The position numbers and the translations under genes were made by a program. Positions 7,237 through 16,133 of a stretch of 54,647 nucleotides of DNA are shown here, in pieces. The notes beneath the pieces were generated by a model that did not search any database, was not told the DNA's origin, and saw nothing but the letters and a program-made list of their open reading frames with translations. Source of the DNA: Paracoccus sp. MKU1 (GTDB taxonomy: Bacteria; Pseudomonadota; Alphaproteobacteria; Rhodobacterales; Rhodobacteraceae); contig NZ_LLWQ01000192.1 in assembly GCF_001447385.1 (NCBI RefSeq), positions 1 through 54,647 of the forward strand, given 5' to 3'. How positions within the stretch are numbered: position 1 is the first letter of the stretch; every line of letters starts with the position of its first letter.

Positions 7237-9879
7237 CTAAGCCTTGGCCTTCATCTGGGGCCTGGCAGCTTCGGTCGCCTGACTTTCGGCCTTCAGATCC
7301 TTTATCAACTCTTCCACGAAAGCGATGTCCGCTAAGAACTCGCCTGGCTCAGGAACGGCAACAGTCTCAGCGGCCGGATTATCGTGACTGTGCGTGTTGG
7401 CCTTCGTCATGCCCTCGTGGAAACGGATCGCCAGAGCGTGTGAGAGATGCACCATGCGCAGCTTCTGCGTCTGGACGGCATCGACGCCGCGCTGAACGAT
7501 GTCGCAAAAGATGATTTCCTCCACGATCCGCTCATAGGTGTCGCGAAGCCGACCATAGAGGTTCTTGACCGCCATCTCATAGTCGGCGGGACTGGTCGCA
7601 TGGAGCTTTGTGAGTGGTGCGAAAGCATCCTTGATGCGCCCGAGCCGCTTGCTGACCCTTGCGCCTTTCCAGCTGACTCCGCTCGCGTCGATGCGCCCCG
7701 CCACCTTCTTGTCGCTGAATAGCGCGACCGTGACCGGCTCGATGCCGCGCCCATCGGCGGCTTGGCACAGTTCGTTGAAAAAGATGATGTCGTGCGTGAA
7801 CACGATTACCTGACGGTTGAGGCTTTCGTCAGCGAGCCGTTGCGCGACGCGCGCGCAGCGCTCTCGATCGAGTGAGGACACGGGATCGTCGATTACGACC
7901 GCTCCCGAACTATCGGTCAGCGCCACTTCAGTCAAGAAGCCGGCGAGTGCGAGCGCGCGCTGCTCGCCTTCGCTGAGGATTTCGGAGGTGACCTTGGTCA
8001 GCTTCGTTTGCGGGTCGACATCGAACTCAGCCTTGGTTTGGCTGCTCTTGCGGGTGAGGCCGATATTCAAGTGTGTGATGTCGAGGTGATCGCGTTCCGC
8101 TTTGAACCGGTCGACGACCGCAGTGGTGAGATGGGTATCGACAAGCTCGTTGGCGCGCTTGGTGATGCCCGTCGTCTGCACCTCGACAAGCGCCGCTGCA
8201 TAGGCCGCGTCGGAGACGAGCAATTCGCGCCGTGTGAGCAGCTTCGCACGATGCGGCGCCAAGACCTTGCGGTCTTCCAACTCGGCCTTTTCGTCGGCCA
8301 GCTTCGCCCGCTCGTCGCCATCGGTGGCCTTTGTCAGGGCGTCCTTTTCCTCGCGGAGCGTCGTCGTGAACGCCTTAAGTGCGTCGAGTGGAGAGACAAG
8401 GGCGGCGGGGGGCACGCCGTCCTCACCCGCAAGTCGCGTGAGCGCGGCCGCCCGCCGCGCAACAATGGCCACGCCAAAGGCGGTAAGAGTGTCCGCGAGC
8501 TCAGCGTTGCGCTGGCGCACCTGCTCGGTTCGATCCGTATAGTCGGCAGCGTGGAACAGCTTGAACTCGGCGAGTTCCGCCTTTGCATCGGCAACCGCCT
8601 TTTCCGCTGCGGTCGCTGCGGTGTCGAGGGCGTCGTCCATGTAAGCACGGAACCGGAGCATGCGGTCAGCTGCCCCTGGCTCCAGCGGTTGTTGGCATAG
8701 CACGCAGGCCGCCGCCGCATCGCCGTTCTCCACGACCGGGAAGTCGGAGTCCTGATAAGCCTCCTTGAGCGAATAATCCCTGGCGGCTTTCCACATGACG
8801 CGCCAGGTTTCGCTGCCGACGCCGGGCAATGGCTCGTCGGTGAATATAGCCCCGGCGGCCACTTCGGCAGCTTCGCGGGTGGAAACCGCCGTGCCCTTGA
8901 GAGCAGCAAAGGCGGTTAATGCCGTGTCGCTGAGGGCGGCAAGCGCTGTTTCCGTTTCCTTGGCGAGAGCCTCGGACCAAATGGCTAACGCTGATATGTC
9001 GGCGGCGGCCGCGGCACCCGCGGCTAGGACGCGCGTCACCTCGTCGAGGCGCGCCTGATCCGCCGGCGAGAAGATCGTCGCTTTTTCAATGGCGTCGGTG
9101 GTTGTGGCTTTTGTGATCGATCCAGCGAACGCCTGCGCTGCGGTGTTGCGGACGGAATTGAATGCGATCGCGGTGAGAGCGACCTTGTCGCCCACGGCCT
9201 TTGCGCGCTCGCTTTCGAGGCGTTCCTTCAGCGTTAGGCAGGTGCTGTTGAGCCGATGCGGAAGGGCAAGGCCGAACGGCAAAAACCGAATCTGATTGCC
9301 ACCGTCGACGTAAAGCTGGGCTGACGCGCTGTCGAACACCGCGACCTGCATCAGCGCCGGCGCTGCCGCCGTTCCCGGTGTCCACGCGACCGTCGTCTCG
9401 GTTCCGCCCGCATCGATGAGGATGTCCGCCGACTGGGCCCCGGATTCGCTTCCATAGACGTCGGCAAGGACGCGAAGCTTGGCTGGGTTCTCGACGCGAG
9501 TTCGGCATGCCGTGCGAAGGATTCGCACGAAGCCGCTCTTTCCGCTGCCGTTGCGCCCGTAGATCACTGTCAACTTGTCTGGGCAGAAGGTGAGAGCGGC
9601 CTTTGGCACAAGCCGATTCACATTCTCGACGTTCGCAATCCCTTTGAGAACGACCGGCTGCTGCTTGCCACCACCGAAATGCGATTTCTCGAACGGCATC
9701 GGCGCAGGAGGAGCTTTTTCAAGCGGTAATCCGCCCGACGATTTGACGAGGGCCATCAACTCGCCGAGGTCATCCTCGCTTAGCTCTGCTGAGATCGCGA
9801 GGCGGCGCAGGCAGTCCTGCCGCCACGGCGACAGTTTCGCCGACCAGGCAATGATATCGTCAATCGGCTCGGCGGCCAT
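7237..9879 (-). CDS. SMC/ABC-type ATPase with zinc-hook motif, RloC-like, possible defence protein
   Basis: The ATG at 9879 follows a strong Shine-Dalgarno (AGGAGGGGGAAGAT) and gives 880 residues; open frame upstream of it looks non-coding. Walker A, GRNGSGKSGF, is at about residue 108. A long Ala/Glu-rich coiled coil follows, interrupted by a CxxC, AACVLCQQPLEPG, like the Rad50/RloC zinc hook. The ABC signature (LSEGEQRALALAGF), Walker B and D-loop (AVVIDDPVSSLDRE) and H-loop (VIVFTHDIIFF) sit in the last third. About 150 further residues (LRDTYERIVEEIIF...KLRMVHLSHAL) are helical, where RloC/PrrC-type proteins carry their nuclease. I see a loose R-x5-H there but cannot prove a nuclease. It neighbours Fic and recombinase genes and mobile DNA. 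Confidence 0.8.
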   Translation of the reverse strand: MAAEPIDDIIAWSAKLSPWRQDCLRRLAISAELSEDDLGELMALVKSSGGLPLEKAPPAPMPFEKSHFGGGKQQPVVLKGIANVENVNRLVPKAALTFCPDKLTVIYGRNGSGKSGFVRILRTACRTRVENPAKLRVLADVYGSESGAQSADILIDAGGTETTVAWTPGTAAAPALMQVAVFDSASAQLYVDGGNQIRFLPFGLALPHRLNSTCLTLKERLESERAKAVGDKVALTAIAFNSVRNTAAQAFAGSITKATTTDAIEKATIFSPADQARLDEVTRVLAAGAAAAADISALAIWSEALAKETETALAALSDTALTAFAALKGTAVSTREAAEVAAGAIFTDEPLPGVGSETWRVMWKAARDYSLKEAYQDSDFPVVENGDAAAACVLCQQPLEPGAADRMLRFRAYMDDALDTAATAAEKAVADAKAELAEFKLFHAADYTDRTEQVRQRNAELADTLTAFGVAIVARRAAALTRLAGEDGVPPAALVSPLDALKAFTTTLREEKDALTKATDGDERAKLADEKAELEDRKVLAPHRAKLLTRRELLVSDAAYAAALVEVQTTGITKRANELVDTHLTTAVVDRFKAERDHLDITHLNIGLTRKSSQTKAEFDVDPQTKLTKVTSEILSEGEQRALALAGFLTEVALTDSSGAVVIDDPVSSLDRERCARVAQRLADESLNRQVIVFTHDIIFFNELCQAADGRGIEPVTVALFSDKKVAGRIDASGVSWKGARVSKRLGRIKDAFAPLTKLHATSPADYEMAVKNLYGRLRDTYERIVEEIIFCDIVQRGVDAVQTQKLRMVHLSHALAIRFHEGMTKANTHSHDNPAAETVAVPEPGEFLADIAFVEELIKDLKAESQATEAARPQMKAKA

Positions 9880-10229
9880 ATCTTCCCCCTCCTGATTCCC
9901 AGCCCCAAGCCGGCACTCTGCTCGGCGAGTCGCGGCACTGCCACGCAGACTCCATCTTATCGCGTGGTTCATCTGGGCGTAAGTTGTGGCAATCGGAAGC
10001 GAATTCATCCGTTCTGGACGCGTTCGACCAGCATTTCGGAGTTGGCCAGTCAGGCGGTGCCTGTTGAACGCGCCATCATCTTTGCGAAGAAATTCCGCGT
10101 GGGCGCGCGGCCAGCGGGGCGAGCATGCAGCATTCCCGGACATCATCCAGCCCGTAGATGCCGGGCCGTGCATGCGAACGGTCCTAGAGCAGCTTCTCGA
10201 TCGTGAACCCGCCTGAGCATGCAACTGCT
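9880..10229. other. Spacer of 350 bases without a supported gene
   Basis: Frames stay open on both strands through this stretch, but none has a family-like sequence or a convincing ribosome site other than the one belonging to the ATPase gene start at 9879. It must contain the ATPase promoter, but I could not identify one clearly. Confidence 0.5.
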
Positions 10230-10257
10230 ACGAGGTCAGGCCTCTGCCTGACCTCGT
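10230..10257 (-). terminator. Perfect hairpin overlapping the fic stop codon
   Basis: ACGAGGTCAGGC, a four-base loop, then GCCTGACCTCGT forms a perfect 12-bp stem at 10230-10257. It spans the last codons and stop of the Fic gene. There is no run of T on the minus side after it, so it would be an atypical terminator or an mRNA-end stabiliser. Confidence 0.45.
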
Positions 10258-11333
10258 TCCGACAGAAGTGCCAGCAGGTCGGGATTGATGTAGAGGTTCT
10301 CGCGCCCGACCTTCACCTCCTCCAGCAGTCCTTCAGAGACCATCGCCTTGAGGTAGACCGCCGCTGTCTGGCGTTTGGCTACACCAGAATCGACGAGATC
10401 GCTGATCCGGCAATAGGGGTTCACGAAGATCAGTTCGGCCAGTTCGCGGGAATAGACCTTGGGCAGGTTCTGGCGCATCCGCGCGGCGGTCTGCTCCAGC
10501 AGGTCGCGGATCGCCTGGATCCTCATCGTCGTCCATTGGGCTGTCGCCCTGACCGCTTCGAGCATGAACAACAGCCATTGTTCCCAAGCCCCGTGGGTCG
10601 TGACCTCCAGCAGATACCTATAGTAGAGCGCCTTGTTCTGAATGATGTGCTGGCTGAGATAGAGCACCGGGATATCCAGTAATCCCTTGTCCACCAGATA
10701 GAGCAGGTTCAGCACCCGCCCCGTGCGGCCGTTGCCGTCGACGAAGGGGTGGATGGCCTCGAACTGATAATGCATCACCGCGAGGCGGATCAGCGGATCG
10801 GTGTCCTCGGCCTCGTGGATATAACGCTCCCAGTTGGCTAGCTTGGCGCGCAGCAGGTCTTCGCCTTCCGGCGGGGTGTAGATCACGGTGCCGGTGGCGT
10901 CGTTCATCAAGGCGGTGCCAGGCGTGTTGCGAATGTCGAGTTCCACGCCCTTGATGGTACGGCAGACCTCGACCGCGATGGCCGTCGAGAGTGGGCGCTG
11001 CTGTAGCATCCCGAAACCTCGGTTCAGGGCCGTGCGGTAGCGCAGCGCCTCCTTGGTCGCCGGGTCGGCCTGACCGCCCGTATCATTGGCAAAGCGGAAC
11101 AGTCGGTCGGTGGTGGTGACGATGTTCTCGATCTCAGAACTCGCCTGGGCTTCGAGCAGGGGGATGGAGTTGATCAGCACCGCTTGGTTGGGAATGATCC
11201 GCCCGGAGACCCGCAGCTCCGCCAGAGCGGCCCGTGCCTCGATGCAGGCCTTCAGCACGGGCTTGGTCTCTATGTCCTGTGCGGGCGGCAGGGCAGGGAG
11301 GTCGTTGAACGGGCGGTCCGGACGGAAGGTCAT
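10236..11333 (-). CDS. Fic/DOC-family protein (probable AMP-transferase) with inhibitory motif
   Basis: From ATG at 11333, preceded by CAGGTG, the product is 365 residues. It starts FRPDRPFNDLPALPP, the usual N-terminus of this Fic class. The inhibitory helix motif SSEIENI lies at about residue 67-73. The Fic core HPFVDGNGRTGR, with catalytic His and phosphate-binding loop intact, lies around residue 187-198. The C-terminal third carries a winged-helix-like domain (CRISDLVDSGVAKRQTAAVYLKAM). Such proteins move AMP (or similar) to target hydroxyls and are self-restrained by the Glu of the inhibitory helix. Earlier in-frame starts at 11359 and 11384 lie inside the repeat-rich promoter and lack ribosome sites. 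No separate antitoxin gene is adjacent. The target is unknown. Confidence 0.9.
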   Translation of the reverse strand: MTFRPDRPFNDLPALPPAQDIETKPVLKACIEARAALAELRVSGRIIPNQAVLINSIPLLEAQASSEIENIVTTTDRLFRFANDTGGQADPATKEALRYRTALNRGFGMLQQRPLSTAIAVEVCRTIKGVELDIRNTPGTALMNDATGTVIYTPPEGEDLLRAKLANWERYIHEAEDTDPLIRLAVMHYQFEAIHPFVDGNGRTGRVLNLLYLVDKGLLDIPVLYLSQHIIQNKALYYRYLLEVTTHGAWEQWLLFMLEAVRATAQWTTMRIQAIRDLLEQTAARMRQNLPKVYSRELAELIFVNPYCRISDLVDSGVAKRQTAAVYLKAMVSEGLLEEVKVGRENLYINPDLLALLSERGQAEA

Positions 11334-11350
11334 GTCGATCACCTGCTTTC

Positions 11351-11429
11351 TGATCGACATGCGGGACTGACGTGTCGATGTCATCGACAGGCCGGGATTA
11401 CGTGTCGATTTTTATTCTATGTATCGACA
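11351..11429. promoter_or_regulatory. Repeated TCGAT palindromes upstream of fic, probable operator
   Basis: The fic upstream region holds TGTCGATgtcATCGACA at 11373-11389, a perfect inverted repeat. A second pair, TGTCGAT at 11403-11409 and ATCGACA at 11423-11429, is separated by 13 AT-rich bases. A further half, GATCGACATG, is at 11352-11361. Five half-sites of one sequence in 80 bases indicate a DNA-binding regulator. The Fic protein's own C-terminal winged helix is a natural candidate for autoregulation; this is inference. Confidence 0.65.
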
Positions 11430-11588
11430 CGTGGCCTGTGGTGCAAGTGGCACGGCAGCAGCCTGACGCGCATTCGGGAAAGGCCAGTTGCACGCATCAG
11501 CAAATGGCGGCAGCAAACCAGATCGCGTGGAAATCTGTCACGGGGACGGCCGGCAAATAAATTGATCTATATAGAACAGTGTGTTATG

Positions 11589-13274
11589 CTATGCAGCAAG
11601 CTTCGGGATTTGCTGCTCGACCAATCGCAAGTATCGTTGGTTGTGCGCCCCCGCAACCATCTTTACTTGCGACCCCGCTGCATCCGCCGCGGGGTTTTTG
11701 CGTTGCGCCGAAAGCGTAAGGATTCCAGCGAGATCGCCCTGAACGTCGATCTCGATCCGGTCTTCTCCCGGCGTCAGCACGATCCGGTCTATCAGCGAGC
11801 GGATGATCTCCGCCGCCTCGATGCGCTGTGCCTCGTCGTCGCCTTGCAGCGTCTCGTAGAGCTGCTGGACCCGTGCCCGGTATTGCAGCGCCATCGACGG
11901 ATGCAGCAGGGGCGGGGGCCCGTCGGTCGTGGCGAGGAAGTCCTGCAGCTCCGCCTTGCGGGCGCGCAGCTTGTCGCCGCGCTCCTTCACCGCCTCGATC
12001 GAGATGGCGTCCCGCATGTAGAGATCCATCAGCTTCTCCTCCTCGCGGGCGATCCGCTTCAACTCGGCCTCGGCCTTGTCGATTCCGGCGCCGCTTTCCA
12101 TGCGCAGCCGATTGGTCTCTCTCGTATAGGCGTCGCAGAACTCGGCGAAGAGATCGGGATCGACAAGGCGGGTGCGCAGTGCGTTCAGCACCCGCGATTC
12201 CAGCGCATCGCGACGGATGTTCATCCGGTTATCGCAGGTGCCCTTGTTGCGCGCGGTCGAGCAGCCGATCAGGTCTTTCGAGATCGCCGAATAGCCGCCG
12301 CCGCAACAGGCGCACTTGGTTAGCCCCGAGAACAGGTATTTGGGGCGGCGGCGATGGTTCACCGTGCGGACATCGGCGACGCCGCGCGCGTCCCGTGCGA
12401 CGGCATTGTCCTTCTGGCGCGCCTTCACGGCGTTCCACAGCGGGTCGTCGAGGATGCGCAGTTCCGGCACCTCCTGGATCACCCAGTCCTCTTCCGGATT
12501 GAGCCGGGCCTGGCGCTTGCCGGTATCGGGATCCTTGACGAAGCGCTGGCGGTTCCAGACGATCCTGCCGACATACATCTCGTTATTGAGGATACCATTG
12601 CCACGCTTCGGGTTGCCGTTGATGGTGCTGAAGCCCCAGGCGCCGCCCGACGGCGCGGGGATGCCGTCCCTGTTCAGGGCGACGGCGATGGTCTTGGCAG
12701 ATTTGCCGGCGGCATAGTCGCGGAAGATCCGGCGGACGACCTCAGCCTGGATCGGGTTGATGGTCCGGTCGCCGCGGATCGGTTCACCGTTGCTGTCGAA
12801 CTTCTTGACGACGTCATAGCCATAGGAGTTGCCGCCACCGGATTTGCCCGCCTCGACGCGCCCGCGCTGCCCGCGCCGGGTCTTGTCGGCGAGATCCTTG
12901 AGGAACAGCGCGTTCATCGTGCCCTTGAGCCCGACATGCAACTCGCTGATCTCGCCCTCGGACAGGGTGAACATCCTCACGTCGGCATAGCGCATGCGCT
13001 TGTAGATGCCGGCGATGTCCTCCTGATCGCGGCTGATCCGGTCCAACGCCTCCGCCAGCACCAGGTCGAAGCGGCCGCGCGTCGAATCCAGGATCAGCGC
13101 CTGGAGGCCGGGACGCTGGATCATGCTGGAGCCGGAGATGGAATGGTCGGAATATTCCTCCACCACCCGCCAGCCCTCCTTCTCGGCCCGCAGCCGGCAC
13201 ATGCGGAACTGATCGGCGATGGACGCATCGCGCTGCTGGTCGGAGGAATAACGGGCGTAGACGGCAACCTTCAT
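11589..13274 (-). CDS. Large serine recombinase
   Basis: The 561-residue product has the three-part large serine recombinase layout. The N-terminal resolvase domain begins VAVYARYSSDQQRDASIADQ, whose second Ser in YSSD is the expected nucleophile, and includes LAEALDRISRDQED. A recombinase domain follows (NSYGYDVVKKF, VVRRIFRDYAAGKSAKTIAVALN). Then comes a zinc ribbon (FSGLTKCACCGGGYS, ...GCSTARNKGTCDNR) and a C-terminal coiled coil. The ATG at 13274 follows AGGGAG. It is intact and could drive integration or excision of the surrounding island; I could not identify att sites. A small ORF lies 19 bases upstream in the same direction. Confidence 0.95.
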   Translation of the reverse strand: MKVAVYARYSSDQQRDASIADQFRMCRLRAEKEGWRVVEEYSDHSISGSSMIQRPGLQALILDSTRGRFDLVLAEALDRISRDQEDIAGIYKRMRYADVRMFTLSEGEISELHVGLKGTMNALFLKDLADKTRRGQRGRVEAGKSGGGNSYGYDVVKKFDSNGEPIRGDRTINPIQAEVVRRIFRDYAAGKSAKTIAVALNRDGIPAPSGGAWGFSTINGNPKRGNGILNNEMYVGRIVWNRQRFVKDPDTGKRQARLNPEEDWVIQEVPELRILDDPLWNAVKARQKDNAVARDARGVADVRTVNHRRRPKYLFSGLTKCACCGGGYSAISKDLIGCSTARNKGTCDNRMNIRRDALESRVLNALRTRLVDPDLFAEFCDAYTRETNRLRMESGAGIDKAEAELKRIAREEEKLMDLYMRDAISIEAVKERGDKLRARKAELQDFLATTDGPPPLLHPSMALQYRARVQQLYETLQGDDEAQRIEAAEIIRSLIDRIVLTPGEDRIEIDVQGDLAGILTLSAQRKNPAADAAGSQVKMVAGAHNQRYLRLVEQQIPKLAA

Positions 13275-13293
13275 GGCGGCACTCCCTGTCGGA

Positions 13294-13509
13294 TCAGGAG
13301 GCGCCGGGTTCCCTGGTCTTGCTCTGCACCTCGAAATTGTCTCTGGCGGCCTGTCTGCCCAGCAGGCGCACCAGTCTGACGAGGCGCGGGTCGGGATTGC
13401 CGCGGGGCGTGAAGCCGAGTTCCGGCTCGCCGAGCAGCAGGGCGTCGAGCAGCGCCTCGCGTTCGCTCCGCGTCATCGTGGCCTGGGTTCGGGAAGCTGG
13501 CAAGGACAT
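13294..13509 (-). CDS. Small hypothetical protein upstream of the recombinase
   Basis: From ATG at 13509 the product is 71 residues: an Arg/Leu-rich, soluble, probably helical peptide with the segment SEREALLDALLLGEPELGF and then RLVRLVRLLGRQAAR. It ends 19 bases before the recombinase start in the same direction, so the two are probably co-transcribed. Small ORFs are common in this position next to large serine recombinases, and a role as a recombination accessory factor is possible, but I recognise no family. An alternative TTG start at 13545 exists. The ribosome site is weak. Confidence 0.5.
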   Translation of the reverse strand: MSLPASRTQATMTRSEREALLDALLLGEPELGFTPRGNPDPRLVRLVRLLGRQAARDNFEVQSKTREPGAS

Positions 13510-13659
13510 AATCGCCAACATCGGCGCCGAAATCCGCATAAGCAATGGAAATCGCTGTGGAATAATCGGCGGCGAATGGCATGGGCCGGGGTGCGACAGG
13601 GCGGGGTGGCGTAGGGCAGCGGGTTCCGGCGTCGCACAATGACTTGCCGGAATCCGGGT

Positions 13660-14301
13660 TCAGCGCAACCTATGCCGGCGCCAGACCTCGATCATCCAGC
13701 CGAGCATCACCGCATTGAGGACATGCCACAGGAAATGCGTGCCGAAGGGCAGGGTGCCGCACAGGGGCTGATCCAGCGTGCGGAAGGTCAGCGAGACGAT
13801 CAGGATCCCGGCGCCGATGGCGAGGCCGCGCGCCGTCTCGGGCAGGCGTTTGCGCAGCAGAGCCGCATAGATCAGGATCAGCAGTGGCACCGGCGCATAG
13901 CTGGCCGAGGAGTCGAGGCCGGGGATCGTCGAGAACAGAGGCACCGTCGCGGCGGCATAGGGGATGAAGCCCGCCGTCACCAGGGCGGCGAGCCAGGGGC
14001 GCGCTCCGAAATAGTCGCGGGTGGCGGCGAAGACATAGAGCAGGATGAAGGCGACGATGGGCAGCACATCCATCAGCCCGGTCAGCCGGTTGGCATGGGT
14101 GTGGAACAGCCACGACCCGATGCCGATCACGAACAGCGCCGCCAGCACCCGGCCCATCGCCATCTCCCGCCCACGTAGCCGTGGCCAAAGGACAAGGGCG
14201 GCGATCAGGAACGCGAGGTTGGTCAGCGCATTGATCGGCTCGGACCAGTAATCCGGGCCGGTCCGTTCGCAATAGGTGTCGACAGGGGAAAGCCAGGTCA
14301 T
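13660..14301 (-). CDS. Ceramidase-family integral membrane protein
   Basis: From ATG at 14301, seven bases after AAAGG, the product is 213 residues with about seven hydrophobic spans. The N-terminus CERTGPDYWSEPINALTNLA and later FHTHANRLTG and GTHFLWHVLNAVMLG match the alkaline ceramidase/PAQR-like superfamily pattern with Ser, His and Asp spread over the membrane core. In bacteria such proteins are annotated ceramidase or CREST hydrolase; the substrate is unknown. It stands alone between the recombinase module and a broken gene. Confidence 0.82.
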   Translation of the reverse strand: MTWLSPVDTYCERTGPDYWSEPINALTNLAFLIAALVLWPRLRGREMAMGRVLAALFVIGIGSWLFHTHANRLTGLMDVLPIVAFILLYVFAATRDYFGARPWLAALVTAGFIPYAAATVPLFSTIPGLDSSASYAPVPLLILIYAALLRKRLPETARGLAIGAGILIVSLTFRTLDQPLCGTLPFGTHFLWHVLNAVMLGWMIEVWRRHRLR

Positions 14302-14644
14302 CGGAGGCCTTTCGAACAAAGGTCAGGATGTAGCTATGCGGGGCGCAGTGCCCGCGAGGCGATATCCGTGATCATCCATTGTCGTCCATCCAGGCTCATC
14401 GTCCCCGTGCAGGATACGGACCCAGGCGAAGGAAGGTAAGTGCTCCGCTGTTGTGAAGGTGGATCGTCGCACTCGGCGGGGAACTGCCGTTCGCTGCGCC
14501 AATAGCGAACGGCAGCGGATCCGGGACGGCTCTTGGGCCATCCATCCATTGCGGCCAAGGCCTGGCCGATGCGACACCGAGGAAGCCGAAGCGGAAGGCC
14601 TGAAGTAGAAGCGGCCCCAACGATCCGGACCGCTTTCAGGCGAC
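14302..14644. other. Spacer of about 340 bases with one strong hairpin
   Basis: No gene is supported here. CTGCCGTTCGCT at 14484-14495 and AGCGAACGGCAG at 14504-14515 form a perfect 12-bp stem with an 8-base loop. It may be a terminator-like or mobile-element relic; there is no T run beside it. Confidence 0.5.
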
Positions 14645-15244
14645 TTACTTGAAGCGGTCGAAGAGAGCGCCCATCCGGTCGGGGGTTACGTCCTTCACCT
14701 GTGTACCTTGGCGTTCCGGCCATCTCGTGCCGACGTGGGACGGGTCTCCTTGGCCGAGAACCTCGAAAACGAAGATCGTCTTGTCGAAATACTGGACGCA
14801 CTTCACATGGGAGTTGACGTAGGAGCGCAGAGGCTCCGACAGAGCAGACCGACTGATCCGGTCGGTGATGTCCTGGAACATTTGGTCCAGGTTCTTCCCG
14901 GAGTGCTGAGCCTCGTGCTCCACGCCGGTCACGTAGAAGCCGCCATAGGTCAGAGATTGGACTCCGAACACATCCTGCACTCTAGCCGCCGTCGCGGCGT
15001 TCTCGGCAACGCCTACGAGGACGTAGCCTTTATGCCCCTTGCCGATGTTTGCGATGGCGGCACAGGTTTCGATAATCTTGTCGAACGAACCCTCGTCGAA
15101 CGAGGGGTTGGCATTGAGCGTGTAGAAACCCTGCTTGAAGTCGTAGGCAGCCTGCTCGGTCTTCGAGTTCGTCAGGAGGTTCTGGAACTTGGTGACCCAG
15201 TGAACCTTCGCGGGATCGGGGTTCTTGTCGTCCTCGAAATAGCC
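14645..15244 (-). pseudogene. Schlafen/AlbA_2-type gene, 5' part lost
   Basis: Minus-strand reading from about 15244 gives [18 protein letters not shown], then a Schlafen/AlbA_2-like core ([20 protein letters not shown]), and ends ...MGALFDRFK at a TAA at 14645. The middle and C-terminal part looks native, but upstream of about 15244 the frame runs into the antisense of acuI, so the start of the gene is missing. Similar domains occur in putative DNA-binding or defence-linked ATPases. The frame stays open for another 960 bases only by chance. Confidence 0.7.
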
Positions 15245-16114
15245 TTGAACTACAAGGATGCGCTGGCGATCACCGGCAAGGGGCCGGTGGTCAGGCGCTT
15301 TCCAATGGTGCCCGGCATCGATTTCGCGGGCGTGGTGGAGCATTCGGACAACGCCGCCTTCCGGGCCGGCGACAAGGTCGTGCTGAACGGCTGGGGCGTC
15401 GGCGAGGTGCATTGGGGCGGGCTGGCCGAACTGGCCCGGGTGAAGGCCGAATGGCTGATCCCGCTGGAGCCCGCCTTCACCCCCGCCCAGGCCATGAGCA
15501 TCGGTACCGCGGGCTATACCGCGATGCTGTGCGTGATGGCGCTGGAGCGCCACGGCATCACTCCCGACAGCGGCGAGGTGCTGGTGACGGGCGCCGCCGG
15601 GGGCGTGGGCAGCGTCGCAGTCGCGGTGCTGGCAAAACTGGGCTATCACGTCGTGGCGGTGACAGGCCGCCTCGAAGAGGCAGACTATCTGACCGGTCTG
15701 GGCGCGAAACGCATCCTGCCGCGCTCCGATTTCAGCGAACCGGGCAAGCCGCTTGGCCGCGAGCAATGGGCGGGCGCCGTAGACGTGGCGGGCGGGCGCG
15801 TATTGGCCAATGTCTGCGCCTCGATGCAATACCGGGGCGTGGTCGCGGCCTGCGGTCTTGCAGGCGGCATGGATTTCCCAGCCACGGTCGCGCCCTTCAT
15901 CCTGCGCGGCGTCACGCTGGCGGGCATCGACAGTGTCATGTGCCCGCCCGCCGAACGGCGCGAAGCCTGGCGGCGCCTTGGCCAGGATCTCGACCCAAGC
16001 GTGCTGGACGCCATGACAAACCGCATCGCAATCGAAGATGCCATCGGCGTTTCCGAACAACTCATCGCCGGTGCCGTGCGTGGTCGCGTCATCGTTCCGA
16101 TCAATGATCTCTGA
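15245..16114 (+). pseudogene. acuI: Acrylyl-CoA reductase (AcuI/YhdH type) lacking its N-terminus
   Basis: From about 15245 the plus strand reads [20 protein letters not shown], then [18 protein letters not shown], the Rossmann motif [20 protein letters not shown] and [13 protein letters not shown] at the end, all typical of the AcuI/YhdH branch of MDR oxidoreductases (NADPH acrylyl-CoA to propionyl-CoA). Family members begin about 35 residues earlier, so the start and first strand are lost at the junction with the Schlafen-like fragment. The frame stays open leftwards to 14708 only by chance. The catalytic core survives, but no start codon or ribosome site is obvious. The downstream peroxidase-related gene begins 20 bases after its stop, as in an operon. 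Confidence 0.85.
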
Positions 16115-16133
16115 TACTCTCTGGAGAAATGAA

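Noticed and set aside
9880..10224. N-terminal extension of the Zn-hook ATPase
   Set aside because: The extension is Arg/Ser-rich without family character, while the ATG at 9879 has an excellent Shine-Dalgarno.
11561..11590. Plus-strand promoter-like TTGATC-17-TATGCT
   Set aside because: No plus-strand gene follows; it lies just past the recombinase stop, so it has no supported role.
11589..11700. attL/attR site for the serine recombinase
   Set aside because: Without the unoccupied site or the opposite boundary I could not pair any short direct repeat convincingly.
11184..12323. Long plus-strand frame (379 codons) across the fic promoter and recombinase
   Set aside because: It is antisense to the recombinase over most of its length, has an Arg/His-rich composition and no family resemblance; high GC keeps antisense frames open.
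14708..16114. A full-length 468-codon plus-strand acuI
   Set aside because: The first 180 codons are the antisense of the Schlafen-like fragment and have no MDR similarity; the family N-terminus is absent.
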